From assembly GCA_049323455.1 (NCBI GenBank), contig JBMONF010000038.1, forward strand, positions 186,001-250,000: a stretch of DNA of 64,000 nucleotides, in the 5' to 3' direction. Of this stretch, positions 19,065 to 27,320 are shown one piece after another. Made by a program: the position numbers and the translations under genes. This DNA is from Hypericibacter sp049323455. Its GTDB lineage: Bacteria; Pseudomonadota; Alphaproteobacteria; Dongiales; Dongiaceae. The notes beneath the pieces were generated by a model, which saw only the letters and a program-made list of their open reading frames with translations, searched no databases and was not told where the DNA came from. Position 1 is the first letter of the stretch; every line of letters begins with the position of its first letter.

Positions 19065-19133
19065 GTCGTCACCCCCGGGCTAGACCCGGGGGTCCATGGC
19101 ATGGATTGCCGGGTCGCGCCCGGCAATGACGAC
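19065..19133. repeat. Paired-hairpin intergenic repeat (REPIN-like)
   Basis: In the 259-bp gap between gshB and the SirB1 gene. Two perfect 9-bp stems in head-to-head arrangement: ACCCCCGGG/CCCGGGGGT (19071-19093) and ATTGCCGGG/CCCGGCAAT (19105-19127), flanked by CGTC and GACG. The rest of the gap shows no recognisable signal. Confidence 0.85.
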
Positions 19134-19233
19134 TATTGAAAGGCCCCACCCGAGCGAAAGGCGATCCGGAGAGGGCGTCCCGCTCCGCGCGAGATCCGAG
19201 CACGCGACTATAAGCCGCCCTGCCGACACCGCG

Positions 19234-20124
19234 CTAGTTGAGCCGGCCCTTCAACTCCTGGATCAGCTTGCGCGCCTCCCGGCGCTCGGCCTCGCCGGGT
19301 GCCGCGAGCGCGAAGCGCTCGAGCGCCGCCGCCGCCGCCTTGAGATTGCCGGCCTCGGCCTCGATCAGCCCCAGCTCGCGCCAGAGCGCCGTCTCGGCCG
19401 GCGCGATGAGCAGCATGCGCCGGACATGCTCGGCCGCCTGCGGCAGGGCGCGCGCCGCGATCAGGCGGCGCTTGATGTTGTTCTCGAGCCGGAGCAGCAC
19501 GCCGCGATCGGCGAGCGGCGCGTAGTGGCGGGGCTCCAATTCGGCGCCGGCCCCGTGCGCGAGCTTGAGCAGCCGGCGCAGATCCGCGACCTCCACGGAG
19601 GCGCCGCCGTTGAAGGGATCGAGGATGGCGCGCCCGCCCTCATGCTCGATCCGGACCAGGAAATGGCCCGGGAGGGCGAGCCCGACCGCGGGCCAGGCTT
19701 GCGCCCGCGCGGCATGGATATAGAGGATGCCGAGCGCCACCGGCAGGCCGCGCCGGCGCTCGATCACCGAGAGCAGATTGGCGTTGGCGAGATCGTCGTA
19801 GTGGTCGCGGTCGCCGTCATAGCCCTCCTGCTTCGCCATCACCGCGGCCAGCGCGAAGGCCCGTGCGCCGAGATCGTCGCGGCCGACGGCGTCGAAGGCG
19901 GCCGCCACGGCATGGCCCAGCGCGGCCAGATGGGCCTGCGCGGGACCCAGGGGCGCCTCGGGCCGGTCGAGGGCGGCCAGCGCCAGCGCCGCCATGGCGA
20001 GGTCGATCTTGTCCTCGGGGCGACGGCCGACTTCGGCCAGATAGCCGCGCGGGCCGATCTCCGCAGGCCAGGGCAACCCTTCGGTCGGGCGGGGCTGGGT
20101 CACGGGGTCCGCCTCCCCGCTCAT
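19234..20124 (-). CDS. SirB1-family transglutaminase-like / TPR protein
   Basis: 296 aa. Transglutaminase-like core of the SirB1 family (about 85-200; YLEAVGRR-type start, then DDLANANLLSVIERRRGLPVA-like helix and LPGHFLVRIEHEGG, ILDPFNGG), followed by TPR helices at the C-terminus (LRLENNIKRRLIAA, LWRELGLIEAEAGNLKAA). Members are conserved cytosolic proteins of unknown biochemical activity. The start at 20124 overlaps the last codons of the BON lipoprotein gene by 4 bp, so the two are translationally coupled. Confidence 0.85.
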   Translation of the reverse strand: MSGEADPVTQPRPTEGLPWPAEIGPRGYLAEVGRRPEDKIDLAMAALALAALDRPEAPLGPAQAHLAALGHAVAAAFDAVGRDDLGARAFALAAVMAKQEGYDGDRDHYDDLANANLLSVIERRRGLPVALGILYIHAARAQAWPAVGLALPGHFLVRIEHEGGRAILDPFNGGASVEVADLRRLLKLAHGAGAELEPRHYAPLADRGVLLRLENNIKRRLIAARALPQAAEHVRRMLLIAPAETALWRELGLIEAEAGNLKAAAAALERFALAAPGEAERREARKLIQELKGRLN

Positions 20125-20927
20125 GAGGCCGGCAACGGCACGGCCGTGACCGGCCCGGGGGACAGCGGCGCGGACGGGGGCTGCGTCGACGCCGGCGCTG
20201 CGTCGGCCGGCGCGGGCGGCGTCGGCTCCGTCGGCGCGGGCTCGGTCTGGGCGGGTCCGCTCAGGGCGGGCTCGGTCTCGCCGGGCGCGGGCGGCGCGGG
20301 CTCGCCCTTGATGCGCACATAGCTCACCACCTTGCGCACATAGGCGATGTCGCGCGCATGGTCGATCACGCGCTTGAGCTCGGCCTCGCTCTGCGCGATG
20401 CCCATGAGATAGATCGTGCCCTCGACCGCCTCGACGCTGTAGTTGATCGAGCGCACCTTGCTGTCGAACAGGATCCTGGTGCGCAGCTTCTGCGCCAGCC
20501 ACTCGTCCTCCACGTCCTGGCCGAGATCGGGCGCCTCGGCGACCTTGATCTCGGCGATGACCTGCTTCACGCCTTCGACGGCCCAGGCGATGCGGATCGC
20601 CGTCATGCGCATCTCCGGCTTCTGCACCACGCCGGTGACGAGAACGCGGCCTTCGTGGACCTGCAGCTGCAGCTTGCGGAACATGTCGGCATCATGATCG
20701 AGCCAGTCGGCCTGGATCTCAGTCCAGATGCGGTCGTCGGAGAGCGCCGTGCCCAAGCCCCGCTCCTGCGAGGCCTGCACGCCCACGGCCGCGCCCGCGC
20801 CGACCGCAAGCCCGACCGGGCTGCACCCGACCAGCGCCAGCAGCAGCAGCAAGGCGGCCGGCCCGGGCGCGACGGGCGCGCGCGGCGGCCTGGGCCAGGG
20901 CGAAGGAGCGTGGGCCGGCGCAACCAT
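20121..20927 (-). CDS. BON-domain lipoprotein
   Basis: 268 aa. Lipobox LVGC with C35 as the lipidated cysteine, then two BON domains (about 60-130 and 135-200; VHEGRVLVTGVVQKPEM and VEGTIYLMGIAQSEAEL). BON domains bind phospholipid and occur in outer-membrane stress proteins such as OsmY and DolP. A long Pro/Ala/Thr-rich low-complexity tail (about 205-268) probably spans periplasm. In relatives this gene sits between yraN and gshB, as here. The ATG at 20927 is the first suitable start; no strong ribosome site. Confidence 0.87.
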   Translation of the reverse strand: MVAPAHAPSPWPRPPRAPVAPGPAALLLLLALVGCSPVGLAVGAGAAVGVQASQERGLGTALSDDRIWTEIQADWLDHDADMFRKLQLQVHEGRVLVTGVVQKPEMRMTAIRIAWAVEGVKQVIAEIKVAEAPDLGQDVEDEWLAQKLRTRILFDSKVRSINYSVEAVEGTIYLMGIAQSEAELKRVIDHARDIAYVRKVVSYVRIKGEPAPPAPGETEPALSGPAQTEPAPTEPTPPAPADAAPASTQPPSAPLSPGPVTAVPLPAS

Positions 20928-21031
20928 GCGAATCGGGAGCGATTCTAGCGCCGAGCCCCACCCTTCCGGCAAGCAATTGCGCAAGAAGAAGGTGGTTTTG
21001 CCGAAGATTTTGCCGAAGAGAGGAATTGCCC

Positions 21032-21436
21032 CTACCGTGCCTCCGGCCGCCAGGCGTCGGGCAGGTGGCGCGGCCAGCGGCCGGGCACGACCAGGATGGC
21101 GTCGAACCTCAGGTCGAGCCCCGCCAGCGCCGGCCGCTCGGCCAGCACGCGCTCGAGCGCGCGTGTGACGCGGGCGCGCTGGCGCGCCGTCACCGCCTCG
21201 CCCGCCTGGGCCAGGTCCTCGCGCCGCTTGACCTCGATCGCCGCCAGCACGCGGCCGCGCCGGGCCAGGATGTCGATCTCGCCCACCCCCAGCCTCAGAT
21301 CGCGCGCCAGGATGCGGTAGCCCTTGAGCCGCAGCAGCCACACCGCCAGCGTCTCGGCCAGCCGGCCGCGATCCAGCGCTTGGCGGCGTTGCTCCCCACT
21401 GCGCTGCCGAGGGTCGCGTTGCCCGGATGGCTTCAC
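21032..21436 (-). CDS. yraN: YraN/UPF0102 family nuclease-fold protein
   Basis: 134 aa from the GTG at 21436. Restriction-endonuclease-like core: GRLAETLAVWLLRLKGYRILARDLR, then VGEIDILARRG and IEVKRRED, the D-(E/Q)xK arrangement of the PD-(D/E)xK fold. Function of the family is unknown; in alphaproteobacteria it usually lies beside rsmI. GTG 21436 was chosen because it gives the usual family length and lies 25 bp after rsmI with a GTGAGG ribosome-like site; an ATG at 21505 would overlap rsmI. Confidence 0.88.
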   Translation of the reverse strand: MKPSGQRDPRQRSGEQRRQALDRGRLAETLAVWLLRLKGYRILARDLRLGVGEIDILARRGRVLAAIEVKRREDLAQAGEAVTARQRARVTRALERVLAERPALAGLDLRFDAILVVPGRWPRHLPDAWRPEAR

Positions 21437-21461
21437 GATTGCGGCCTCACGGAGCGCGGCC

Positions 21462-22436
21462 TCACTGATCCTCGGCGCTGCCGGCCAGCGCCAGCGCCCG
21501 GGCATAGACCTCGCGCCGCGGCCGGCCGGTCGCGGCCGTCACCGCCGCCACCGCGTCCTTGAGGCTCATGCGCATGAGCGCCGCCTTGAGCCGGGCGTCG
21601 AGATCCTCGGGCGAGACCGCCTCGGCCAATGGCGGCCCCACCACCAGCACGATCTCGCCCTTGGGCGGCCCCGCCTCGGCATAGTGACGGGCGAGATCGG
21701 CGAGGCCCCCTCGCCTCACCTCCTCGTAGAGCTTGGTGAGCTCGCGCGCCACCGCCGCCGGCCGGTCGCCCAGACATTCGGCCATGTCGGCGAGGCTCTC
21801 GGCCAGGCGCTGGGCGCTTTCGTAGAAAATCAGCGTCGCCGGCACGCCCGCCAGCTCGCCGAGCGTGCGCCGGCGCTCGCCCGCTTTCGCCGGCAGGAAC
21901 CCGGCGAAGAGAAAGCGGTCGGGCGGCAGGCCCGAGAGCTGCAAGGCCGCCAGAACCGCCGACGGGCCCGGCAGCGCCGTTACCGGATGGCCCGCCTCGA
22001 TCGCGGCGCGCACCAGCTTGTAGCCCGGATCGGAGACGAGCGGCGTGCCGGCGTCGCTCACGAGTGCGATCGCCTCGCCCTCGGCCAGCCGGCGCAGGAG
22101 CTCGGGGCGCATGCGCTCGGCATTGTGCTCGTGATAGGGCACGAGCCTGGCCTCTATGCCGTGGCGCGCCATCAGTTTCGCGGTGACGCGCGTGTCCTCG
22201 CAGGCGACCAGATCGACCCGCCGCAAGGTCTCGATCGCGCGCAGCGTGATGTCGCCCATATTGCCGATCGGCGTCGCCACGAGATAGAGACCCGTGAGGC
22301 GCTGCTCGGCTCCGCCGCGCGCCGGTCCGCTCGGTTCCGGCTCATGGGCCTCGGGTTTACTTGATGGGAGTGCCTCGCTAGGCTCGGCGCTTCCCTTCCT
22401 GTCGACGCCGGAGCTCCTGCCCCGTGCCGCTGTCAT
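21462..22436 (-). CDS. rsmI: 16S rRNA (cytidine1402-2'-O)-methyltransferase
   Basis: 324 aa as called. SAM-dependent tetrapyrrole-methylase fold with the family hallmarks GLYLVATPIGNMGDITLRA, VACEDTRVTAKLM, LVSDAGTPLVSDPGY and ALPGPSAVLAALQLSGLP. It 2'-O-methylates C1402 of 16S rRNA in the P site. The start is uncertain: ATG 22436 lies immediately after AGGAGG (only 1 base spacing), and a GTG at 22472 has a GGGGGAAAG site. The N-terminal 45 residues are low-complexity. It diverges from, and slightly overlaps, the LpoA-like gene. Confidence 0.93.
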   Translation of the reverse strand: MTAARGRSSGVDRKGSAEPSEALPSSKPEAHEPEPSGPARGGAEQRLTGLYLVATPIGNMGDITLRAIETLRRVDLVACEDTRVTAKLMARHGIEARLVPYHEHNAERMRPELLRRLAEGEAIALVSDAGTPLVSDPGYKLVRAAIEAGHPVTALPGPSAVLAALQLSGLPPDRFLFAGFLPAKAGERRRTLGELAGVPATLIFYESAQRLAESLADMAECLGDRPAAVARELTKLYEEVRRGGLADLARHYAEAGPPKGEIVLVVGPPLAEAVSPEDLDARLKAALMRMSLKDAVAAVTAATGRPRREVYARALALAGSAEDQ

Positions 22437-23758
22437 TCCTCCTCGCCCGCTTCCGGCCCGCTTGGCCACGGCTTTCCCCCCTTCGCCTCGCGGTGCCAGC
22501 CCTGCTGGTGGCGGTCCTTCTCGCCGGCTGCGCCCCCCGGACTGTAACGACCGCGCCGCCGGCGGAGCAAGCGGCCCCGCCGGCACCGCCGGCCGTGAGC
22601 GCACCCGCTCCCGTCACCACGCCGGAAATCCTGCCGACCCCGGCACCGGCGCCCGCAGGGCCGGTCAAGATCGAGCTGATGCTGCCGCTCTCCGGCGCCA
22701 ATGCCGGTCTGGGGCAGGCCTTGCTGCAGGCTGCGGAGATGGCGCTGTTCGAGACCAACGCGGCGGACATCCAGCTCGTGGTGCGCGACACCGGCGAGCC
22801 GGGCGGCGCTGCGGCCGCGTCGCAAGAGCTGGTGGCCGCGGGCGTCAAGCTCATCCTCGGTCCCATCTTCGCCGCCGACGTGGCGCAGGCGGCACCCGCC
22901 GCGCGCGCGGCGCAGGTGCCGATGATCTCCTTCTCGACCGATCGCGCGGTGGCGGGCAGCGGCGTCTATGTCATGGGCATCCTGCCCCAGCTCCAGGTCG
23001 ATCGCGTGGTGCGCTTCGCGGCCTCGCACGGCGCCAAGCGTATCGCCGCCCTGCTGCCCGATTCGCCCTTCGGCCGCGCGGTCGCGAGCCAGCTGCCGCA
23101 AAGCGCGCTTTCGTCCGGCGGCGCGGTCTCGGTGGTCGAGTTCTATCCGCCCGGCACCACCGATTTCTCGTCCTATGTGCAGCGCCTGGCCGACGCCAAG
23201 GACAGCTTCGATGCGGTGCTGATACCCGAAGGCGGCGACGCGGCCCGGCAGGCGGTTCCCCTCCTCGCTTATTTCGGCGTCGACCGGACCCGCACGCGCC
23301 TGCTCGGCACCGCGCTGTGGAACGATCCGGCGCTGCTGCGCGAGCCGGCGATGGCCGGCGGCTGGTTCGCCGCCCCCGCGGGCGAGGAATGGGCCGCCTT
23401 CGCCTCGCGCTATCGGGCCGATTACGGCGGCGTGCCGCCGCGCATCGCCAGCCTCGCCTACGACGCGACCGCGCTCGCCGCGGCCCTGGCGCGCGGGCCC
23501 GCCGCGAAAACCTCCGCCGAGGCCACCGCTTCCGGCGGCGCGCTCGTCGGCACGGCCGAGGCGGCGACGCCGACCGGCGGCAGCCCGTTCGGCACAGAGA
23601 CGCTCACCACGCCCGACGGCTTCGCCGGCATCGACGGCATCTTCCGCTTCCGCACCGACGGCGGCGTGGAGCGCGGGCTCGCCGTCTACGAGATCGGGAA
23701 CGGCAGCGTCACCGTCATCGATCCCGCCCCGCAGAGCTTCGTGCCCGCGGGCATGTGA
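22424..23758 (+). CDS. LpoA-like penicillin-binding-protein activator lipoprotein
   Basis: 444 aa. Type II signal peptide with lipobox LLAGC (C36), a Pro/Ala-rich linker, then a periplasmic type 1 binding-protein (leucine-binding-like) domain: IELMLPLSGANAGLGQALLQ, VRDTGEPGGA, LILGPIFAADV, MISFSTDRAVAG. Alphaproteobacterial members are annotated as activators of bifunctional penicillin-binding proteins; placement beside rsmI and yraN matches LpoA in enterobacteria. GTG start at 22424 with GGAG 9 bases upstream. The start overlaps the 5' end of rsmI on the other strand by 13 bp. Confidence 0.87.
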   Translation: MPLSFLLARFRPAWPRLSPLRLAVPALLVAVLLAGCAPRTVTTAPPAEQAAPPAPPAVSAPAPVTTPEILPTPAPAPAGPVKIELMLPLSGANAGLGQALLQAAEMALFETNAADIQLVVRDTGEPGGAAAASQELVAAGVKLILGPIFAADVAQAAPAARAAQVPMISFSTDRAVAGSGVYVMGILPQLQVDRVVRFAASHGAKRIAALLPDSPFGRAVASQLPQSALSSGGAVSVVEFYPPGTTDFSSYVQRLADAKDSFDAVLIPEGGDAARQAVPLLAYFGVDRTRTRLLGTALWNDPALLREPAMAGGWFAAPAGEEWAAFASRYRADYGGVPPRIASLAYDATALAAALARGPAAKTSAEATASGGALVGTAEAATPTGGSPFGTETLTTPDGFAGIDGIFRFRTDGGVERGLAVYEIGNGSVTVIDPAPQSFVPAGM

Positions 23759-23784
23759 GCGGGCGCTCGATCTCGTTGGCTCTC

Positions 23785-23952
23785 TTCGTTCGTCATCCCA
23801 GACGCTAGGCGAGCCCAAAGCCCGCAAGGGCTTTGGATTTGCGAGCCTTGCGATCTGGGATCCAGGGCGACATCGAGCTCGGCATCGACATGGGTCCTCG
23901 CTTTCGCGAGGACGACGGTGGTTGTGCTTCGAGCCGAGCGGAAGAACTCCCT
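23785..23952. repeat. Long interspersed hairpin repeat, copy 1 (with terminal tail)
   Basis: About 134 bp at 23785-23918, nearly identical to 49031-49164 (3 differences by eye) and related to 27111-27256. A long stem runs ATCCCAGA ... CCAAAGCCC-GCAA-GGGCTTTGG ... TCTGGGAT. A second stem follows, GTCCTCGC-TTTC-GCGAGGAC. A degenerate tail (GAGCCGAGCGGAAGAACTCC) follows and its final CTCTA overlaps the stop codon of the TTC38-like gene. Fills the whole gap downstream of the LpoA-like gene. Confidence 0.88.
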
Positions 23953-25341
23953 CTAATCCAGCCGCGCCAGCTCGGCGGCCCTGGCCTCGGCCGCGTCGGC
24001 GCGCGCCCCCTCGCCCGCCAGCCGCCAGGCCCGCGCCAGCCAGCGCCAATTGCCGGGGCTCGATGGCTTGCGCCCGATCCGCTCGCCGGCGAGCGCGCGG
24101 GCGAGGCTCTTGCGCCCGCTCTGGAGGGCCGCCGACAGCAGCGTCTGCTCGATCAGGTCGCGCTGCGCGTGGCTGCCGCCGAAGAGATGGGCGTGCCGGC
24201 GCAGCGCCAGGAGCCTGTCCGCGGCCGCCGCATGATCGCCATGGGCGAAGGCGATCAGCGCCTCGGCCAAGGGCAGGCCCACCGCGCGCGTCATCGTCGC
24301 GTTGCTGTCCTGGCCGAGCGCGCGGGCGCCAAGCCGCGCCTTGAGCCGATCGGCCTCGGCCCAGTCCTCGTCGCCCAAGAAAGCGATCAGCGCATGGGCG
24401 TCGTTGAAGCAATAGACCGCGTCCTCGGCATAGAGGCGCCAGAGCTTCACCAAGGCCTGCCAGCGCCGATGGCCGGGCTCGAAGCCGGCCAGCCTGAGGC
24501 GCCACAGCAGCGCCGAGGCGTCCACCAGATCGAGCGGCTGGGTCGAGACGCCGCCGCGGATGGCGCCGTCATAGAGCTCGAGCACGGCGTCGGCGTCGCC
24601 GCGATCGAGCTCGTAGAGCGCCAGGTGCCACCAGTTGTGGACGGCGAAATAGCTCGGCGCCCAGTAGGGCGCGCCGCCCGAGAGGAAGGCGATGCCCTCG
24701 GCGATGCGGCCCTGCATCTCCAGCACGTGCGCGACCGCGTGATGGGCCCAGGCGTCGTAGGCGTCGCGCGCGATGGCCTCGCGGCCCGCGCGCTCGGCCG
24801 CGGCATAGTCGCCGCACTCCTCGAGCCCGAAGGCGAGCATGCCCAGGAGATGGCCGTAACCGGGCTCCTCCTCGCGCCAGGCCGGCAGCAGCCGTGCCGG
24901 CCCGTCGCGCAGGTTCGCGGCGTCGCCGAGGAAGAAATAGACATCCTGCGAGACCTTGGCCGCGAGCAGATCGTGCGGATGGTCGAGCAGCACCGCTTCC
25001 CACGCGGCCGCCGCATCGGCCCAGTGCCCGCTGGCCCAGGCGCGCGCGGCATGGAGATGGCCGCGCAGGCGCGCCGGCGTGTCGGGGCGCAAGGCGGCTT
25101 CCGCGCGCGCCAGGCAGGTCTTCGCCGCTTCCTGCCCGGCGCGGGTCATGGGATAGAGATTGAAGATCGCTTCCAGCAGGGGTGCCAACACGAAGCCCGG
25201 ATCGGCCGCACCGGCGCTTTCAGCCTCGGCCAGCGGATCGCCCACCATGACGACGAGGCCCTGGACCGCGCGCTCATAGGCCTCGAGGGCCGCGCGGTTG
25301 GCGGTGCCGGCCGGCTCGCCCCATCGATCGATGAGCGTCAT
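23953..25341 (-). CDS. TTC38-like tetratricopeptide repeat protein
   Basis: 462 aa, soluble, helical throughout. It resembles the TTC38 family of TPR proteins: DPGFVLAPLLEAIFNL at the start, TPARLRGHLHAARAWASG, PGYGHLLGMLAFGLEE, DAYDAWAHHAVAHVLEMQGR and SYFAVHNWWHLALYEL. The conserved histidines (HHAVAHV, HNWWHLAL) are characteristic. No enzymatic activity is established for the family. ATG 25341 has GGGGAG upstream, which lies inside a stem of the leader (25351-25369). The stop codon falls in the tail of a repeat element. Confidence 0.83.
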   Translation of the reverse strand: MTLIDRWGEPAGTANRAALEAYERAVQGLVVMVGDPLAEAESAGAADPGFVLAPLLEAIFNLYPMTRAGQEAAKTCLARAEAALRPDTPARLRGHLHAARAWASGHWADAAAAWEAVLLDHPHDLLAAKVSQDVYFFLGDAANLRDGPARLLPAWREEEPGYGHLLGMLAFGLEECGDYAAAERAGREAIARDAYDAWAHHAVAHVLEMQGRIAEGIAFLSGGAPYWAPSYFAVHNWWHLALYELDRGDADAVLELYDGAIRGGVSTQPLDLVDASALLWRLRLAGFEPGHRRWQALVKLWRLYAEDAVYCFNDAHALIAFLGDEDWAEADRLKARLGARALGQDSNATMTRAVGLPLAEALIAFAHGDHAAAADRLLALRRHAHLFGGSHAQRDLIEQTLLSAALQSGRKSLARALAGERIGRKPSSPGNWRWLARAWRLAGEGARADAAEARAAELARLD

Positions 25342-25348
25342 CGCCTGT

Positions 25349-25408
25349 CTCCCCGCGAGAACCGCGGGGTCGCGCCCTGCGCGACCCCGACGAGGATCAT
25401 AGTCCTCG
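25349..25408 (-). promoter_or_regulatory. Leader with mutually exclusive stems covering the ribosome binding site of the TTC38-like gene
   Basis: Three stems on the minus-strand leader. CGAGGA/TCCTCG pairs 25391-25396 with 25403-25408. GGGGTCGCG/CGCGACCCC pairs 25366-25374 with 25380-25388. CCCCGCG/CGCGGGG pairs 25351-25357 with 25363-25369. The last two share bases 25366-25369, so they exclude each other, and the last one buries the GGGGAG ribosome site (25349-25354). Confidence 0.5.
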
Positions 25409-25499
25409 GACGGCGCCGGAGAAACGCCCGGCGTCGAACCGGGCGAATGGTGCCCGCCACGCCGGATCAGAGCCAATTTCGCTGGACGAGATCGCTTCT

Positions 25500-25560
25500 C
25501 TTCTGGTCACCCCGGGCGTCCATGACATGGATTGCCCGGTCAAGCCCGGCAATGACGAAT
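25500..25560. repeat. Degenerate paired-hairpin repeat
   Basis: Short relative of the 19065-19133 element: GGTCACCCCGGGCGTCCATG followed by ATGGATTGCCCGGTC and CCCGGCAATGACG. Only one imperfect stem remains. The remainder of the 325-bp gap before the LysR-type gene has no further recognisable feature apart from the leader stems. Confidence 0.65.
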
Positions 25561-25666
25561 GAAAAACAACTCTACCGCAGCAAAACTTCGTCTAGCCCTG
25601 CTTTTGTTCGGCCTCGCGCATCCGCCTTCGCCGCGGCTTCGGCGGATCGCGCCCCGATTTCCCGAG

Positions 25667-26587
25667 TCAAACTTGCCCTTGTTCGGCCTCGCGCATCGGG
25701 CGCGCCTCGTCGAGGAGCCATTCGCGGAAGGCCTTGACCGCTGGGCGGTCGGCGCTGGCCTTGGGCGCCACCACGAAATAGGCGAAGTCGAGCTTGAGCA
25801 CGACGTCGAAGGGCTTGACCAGCCGGCCGGCGGCGAGCTCGTCGCCCACCAGCACCGCGCTCGACAAGGCCACGCCCTGGCCCTTGATGGCGGCGTCAAG
25901 CGCCATGGTCTCGGGCGAGAAGCGGGGCCCGCGCGTCGGATCGACATTCTTGACGCCCGCGGCCAGGAGCCACATGCGCCAGTTGGGATAGAGATCGTTG
26001 TCGGGCGCCACGTCGCTATGGAGCAGCGTGTGGAAGCGCAGATCCTCGGGGCGGCGCAGAGGGTGCGGCCCTTCGAGGAGCTTGGGGCTGCAGACCGGGA
26101 ACTCGGGCGCGCCGAAGAGGCGGTCGACACGCAAGCCAGGGTAGGGCCCGGCGCCGTAGCGGATCGCCACGTCGATCGGCTCGGCCGCGAAATCGACGAT
26201 GTGCTCGGTGGCGTCGATGCGGATCTCGATCTCGGGATGGCGCGCGCGGAAGCGCTCGAGGCGCGGCACCAGCCAGCGCGCGGCGAAGGTGGGGGCGGAG
26301 GAGACGGTGAGCGTGTTGCGCGTGGATCGGCTTGCCAGCGCGAGCGCGGCGGCGAGCCGGTCGAGGCCGTCCCGGATGCCCGGCAGGCAGAGCTGCGCCG
26401 CGTCGGTCAGCATCAGCCGGCGATTGAAGCGCCGGAACAGGGGCCGGCCGATGCGCGCCTCGAGCGCCTTGATCTGATGGCTGACGGCGGCCGGCGTCAC
26501 GTTCAGCTCCTCGGCCGCCTTGGCGAAGGAAAGATGGCGCGCCGCCGCCTCGAACACGCGCAAGGCATTGAGGGGCAAGGGAATCAT
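25667..26587 (-). CDS. LysR-family transcriptional regulator, GcvA type
   Basis: 306 aa. N-terminal winged helix-turn-helix (LNALRVFEAAARHLSFAKAA, EELNVTPAAVSHQIKALE) and a C-terminal type 2 periplasmic-binding-like effector domain. PLPLNALRVFEAAARH and FRRFNRRLMLT are typical of GcvA-group regulators, which include regulators of glycine cleavage, beta-lactamase and other amino-acid genes. It is divergent from a small ORF (26757-26978), the usual layout for a LysR target. Effector unknown. Confidence 0.9.
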   Translation of the reverse strand: MIPLPLNALRVFEAAARHLSFAKAAEELNVTPAAVSHQIKALEARIGRPLFRRFNRRLMLTDAAQLCLPGIRDGLDRLAAALALASRSTRNTLTVSSAPTFAARWLVPRLERFRARHPEIEIRIDATEHIVDFAAEPIDVAIRYGAGPYPGLRVDRLFGAPEFPVCSPKLLEGPHPLRRPEDLRFHTLLHSDVAPDNDLYPNWRMWLLAAGVKNVDPTRGPRFSPETMALDAAIKGQGVALSSAVLVGDELAAGRLVKPFDVVLKLDFAYFVVAPKASADRPAVKAFREWLLDEARPMREAEQGQV

Positions 26588-26599
26588 GGGGTGCCTTCA

Positions 26600-26716
26600 G
26601 AATAGATTTTCTAATGATATGACCAAGAAGTCCTCGTTTGTCAAACGGCAGGAAAACCGCCATTTTTTCGATCATGACGCTCCTGAAGCCGTCTTACCGA
26701 TAAAGAAAATCTTTAC
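26600..26716. promoter_or_regulatory. AT-rich divergent control region between the LysR-type gene and a small ORF
   Basis: The 169-bp gap is markedly AT-rich and holds two short inverted repeats: TAGATTTTCTA near 26600 and AAAGA-AAA-TCTTT near 26702. These are candidate LysR-type binding sites, but no strict T-N11-A box was confirmed. Confidence 0.35.
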
Positions 26717-26756
26717 TGACAGATATCGGTCGGGGGCCAAAGAGATGGAGGTTTCC

Positions 26757-26978
26757 ATGATCGACCGTTTCTTCGACGGCCTGGTGCAAGGCTGGTTCGG
26801 GCGGGTCGAGACGAGGCCGGACCGGCCGGCGGCCGAGGACGACGCCTTCGCCCTCGACATCGCGGCCGTGACCTATCGCCTGATCGAGCGCATCGACGAG
26901 GCTGTCACGGCGCTCGCCGCGGCCTGGGATCGCGCCCGCCACACGCCGCACCGTCCGCGGCACGCCGGCTGCGGGTGA
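26757..26978 (+). CDS. Small protein of unknown function (73 aa)
   Basis: 73 aa starting MIDRFFDGLVQGWFGR. ATG 26757 has a perfect GGAGG five bases upstream; an ATG at 26745 is less likely. A strong hairpin lies 63 bp downstream (27041-27068), so the unit looks like a complete small transcript. The middle part (about 25-58) is predicted helical and acidic; the last 12 residues are basic and His/Arg-rich. No domain recognised. Divergent from a GcvA-type regulator and possibly its target. Confidence 0.55.
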   Translation: MIDRFFDGLVQGWFGRVETRPDRPAAEDDAFALDIAAVTYRLIERIDEAVTALAAAWDRARHTPHRPRHAGCG

Positions 26979-27040
26979 TGATCGAAGCGGGGCGGGAGCG
27001 AACGCCGTTCGCTTCGAGCCGACGATGACCGAGACGACCC

Positions 27041-27068
27041 AAGGGCCTGCCCGCCGCGGCAGGCCCTT
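27041..27068 (+). terminator. Strong hairpin terminator downstream of the small ORF
   Basis: Perfect 11-bp stem AAGGGCCTGCC / GGCAGGCCCTT (27041-27051 with 27058-27068), loop CGCCGC. A short T run follows on the plus strand. Reads in the direction of the 73-aa ORF. Confidence 0.65.
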
Positions 27069-27110
27069 TCGATTCGAGGCAGGTCGATAAGCTGTGGCGG
27101 GGTTTCCAGT

Positions 27111-27256
27111 CTTCGTCGTCCCGGACGCTAGGCGAGCCCAAAGTCCGTGAGGACTTCGGGATTGCGAGCCTTGCGCTCCGGGACCCATGGCGCCAGCAAA
27201 CTCGGCATCGGCATGGATCCCGGGTCGCGCGGCTTCGCCGCTTGCCCGGGACGACG
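27111..27256. repeat. Long interspersed hairpin repeat, copy 2 (diverged)
   Basis: Related to 23785-23918 and 49031-49164 through GACGCTAGGCGAGCCCAAAG, a stem around GGCGAGCC...GCGAGCCTT, and the following CTCGGCATCG block. The second stem is different: CCCGGG-flanked with GCGGC-TTC-GCCGC. Occupies most of the gap between the terminator and hemW; the remaining ~60 bp show nothing. Confidence 0.82.
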
Positions 27257-27320
27257 AAATAGGCACAGCCCTTGCAGCTGTCGCGGTGGCGACAAGAGAA
27301 AAAACATCATCCGAAACCAG

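Noticed and set aside
22433..24505. Very long open frame (690 codons) opposite the LpoA-like gene and TTC38-like gene
   Set aside because: Arg/Gly/Ala-rich low-complexity translation, crosses a repeat element and lies antisense to two real genes; a shadow frame from high GC.
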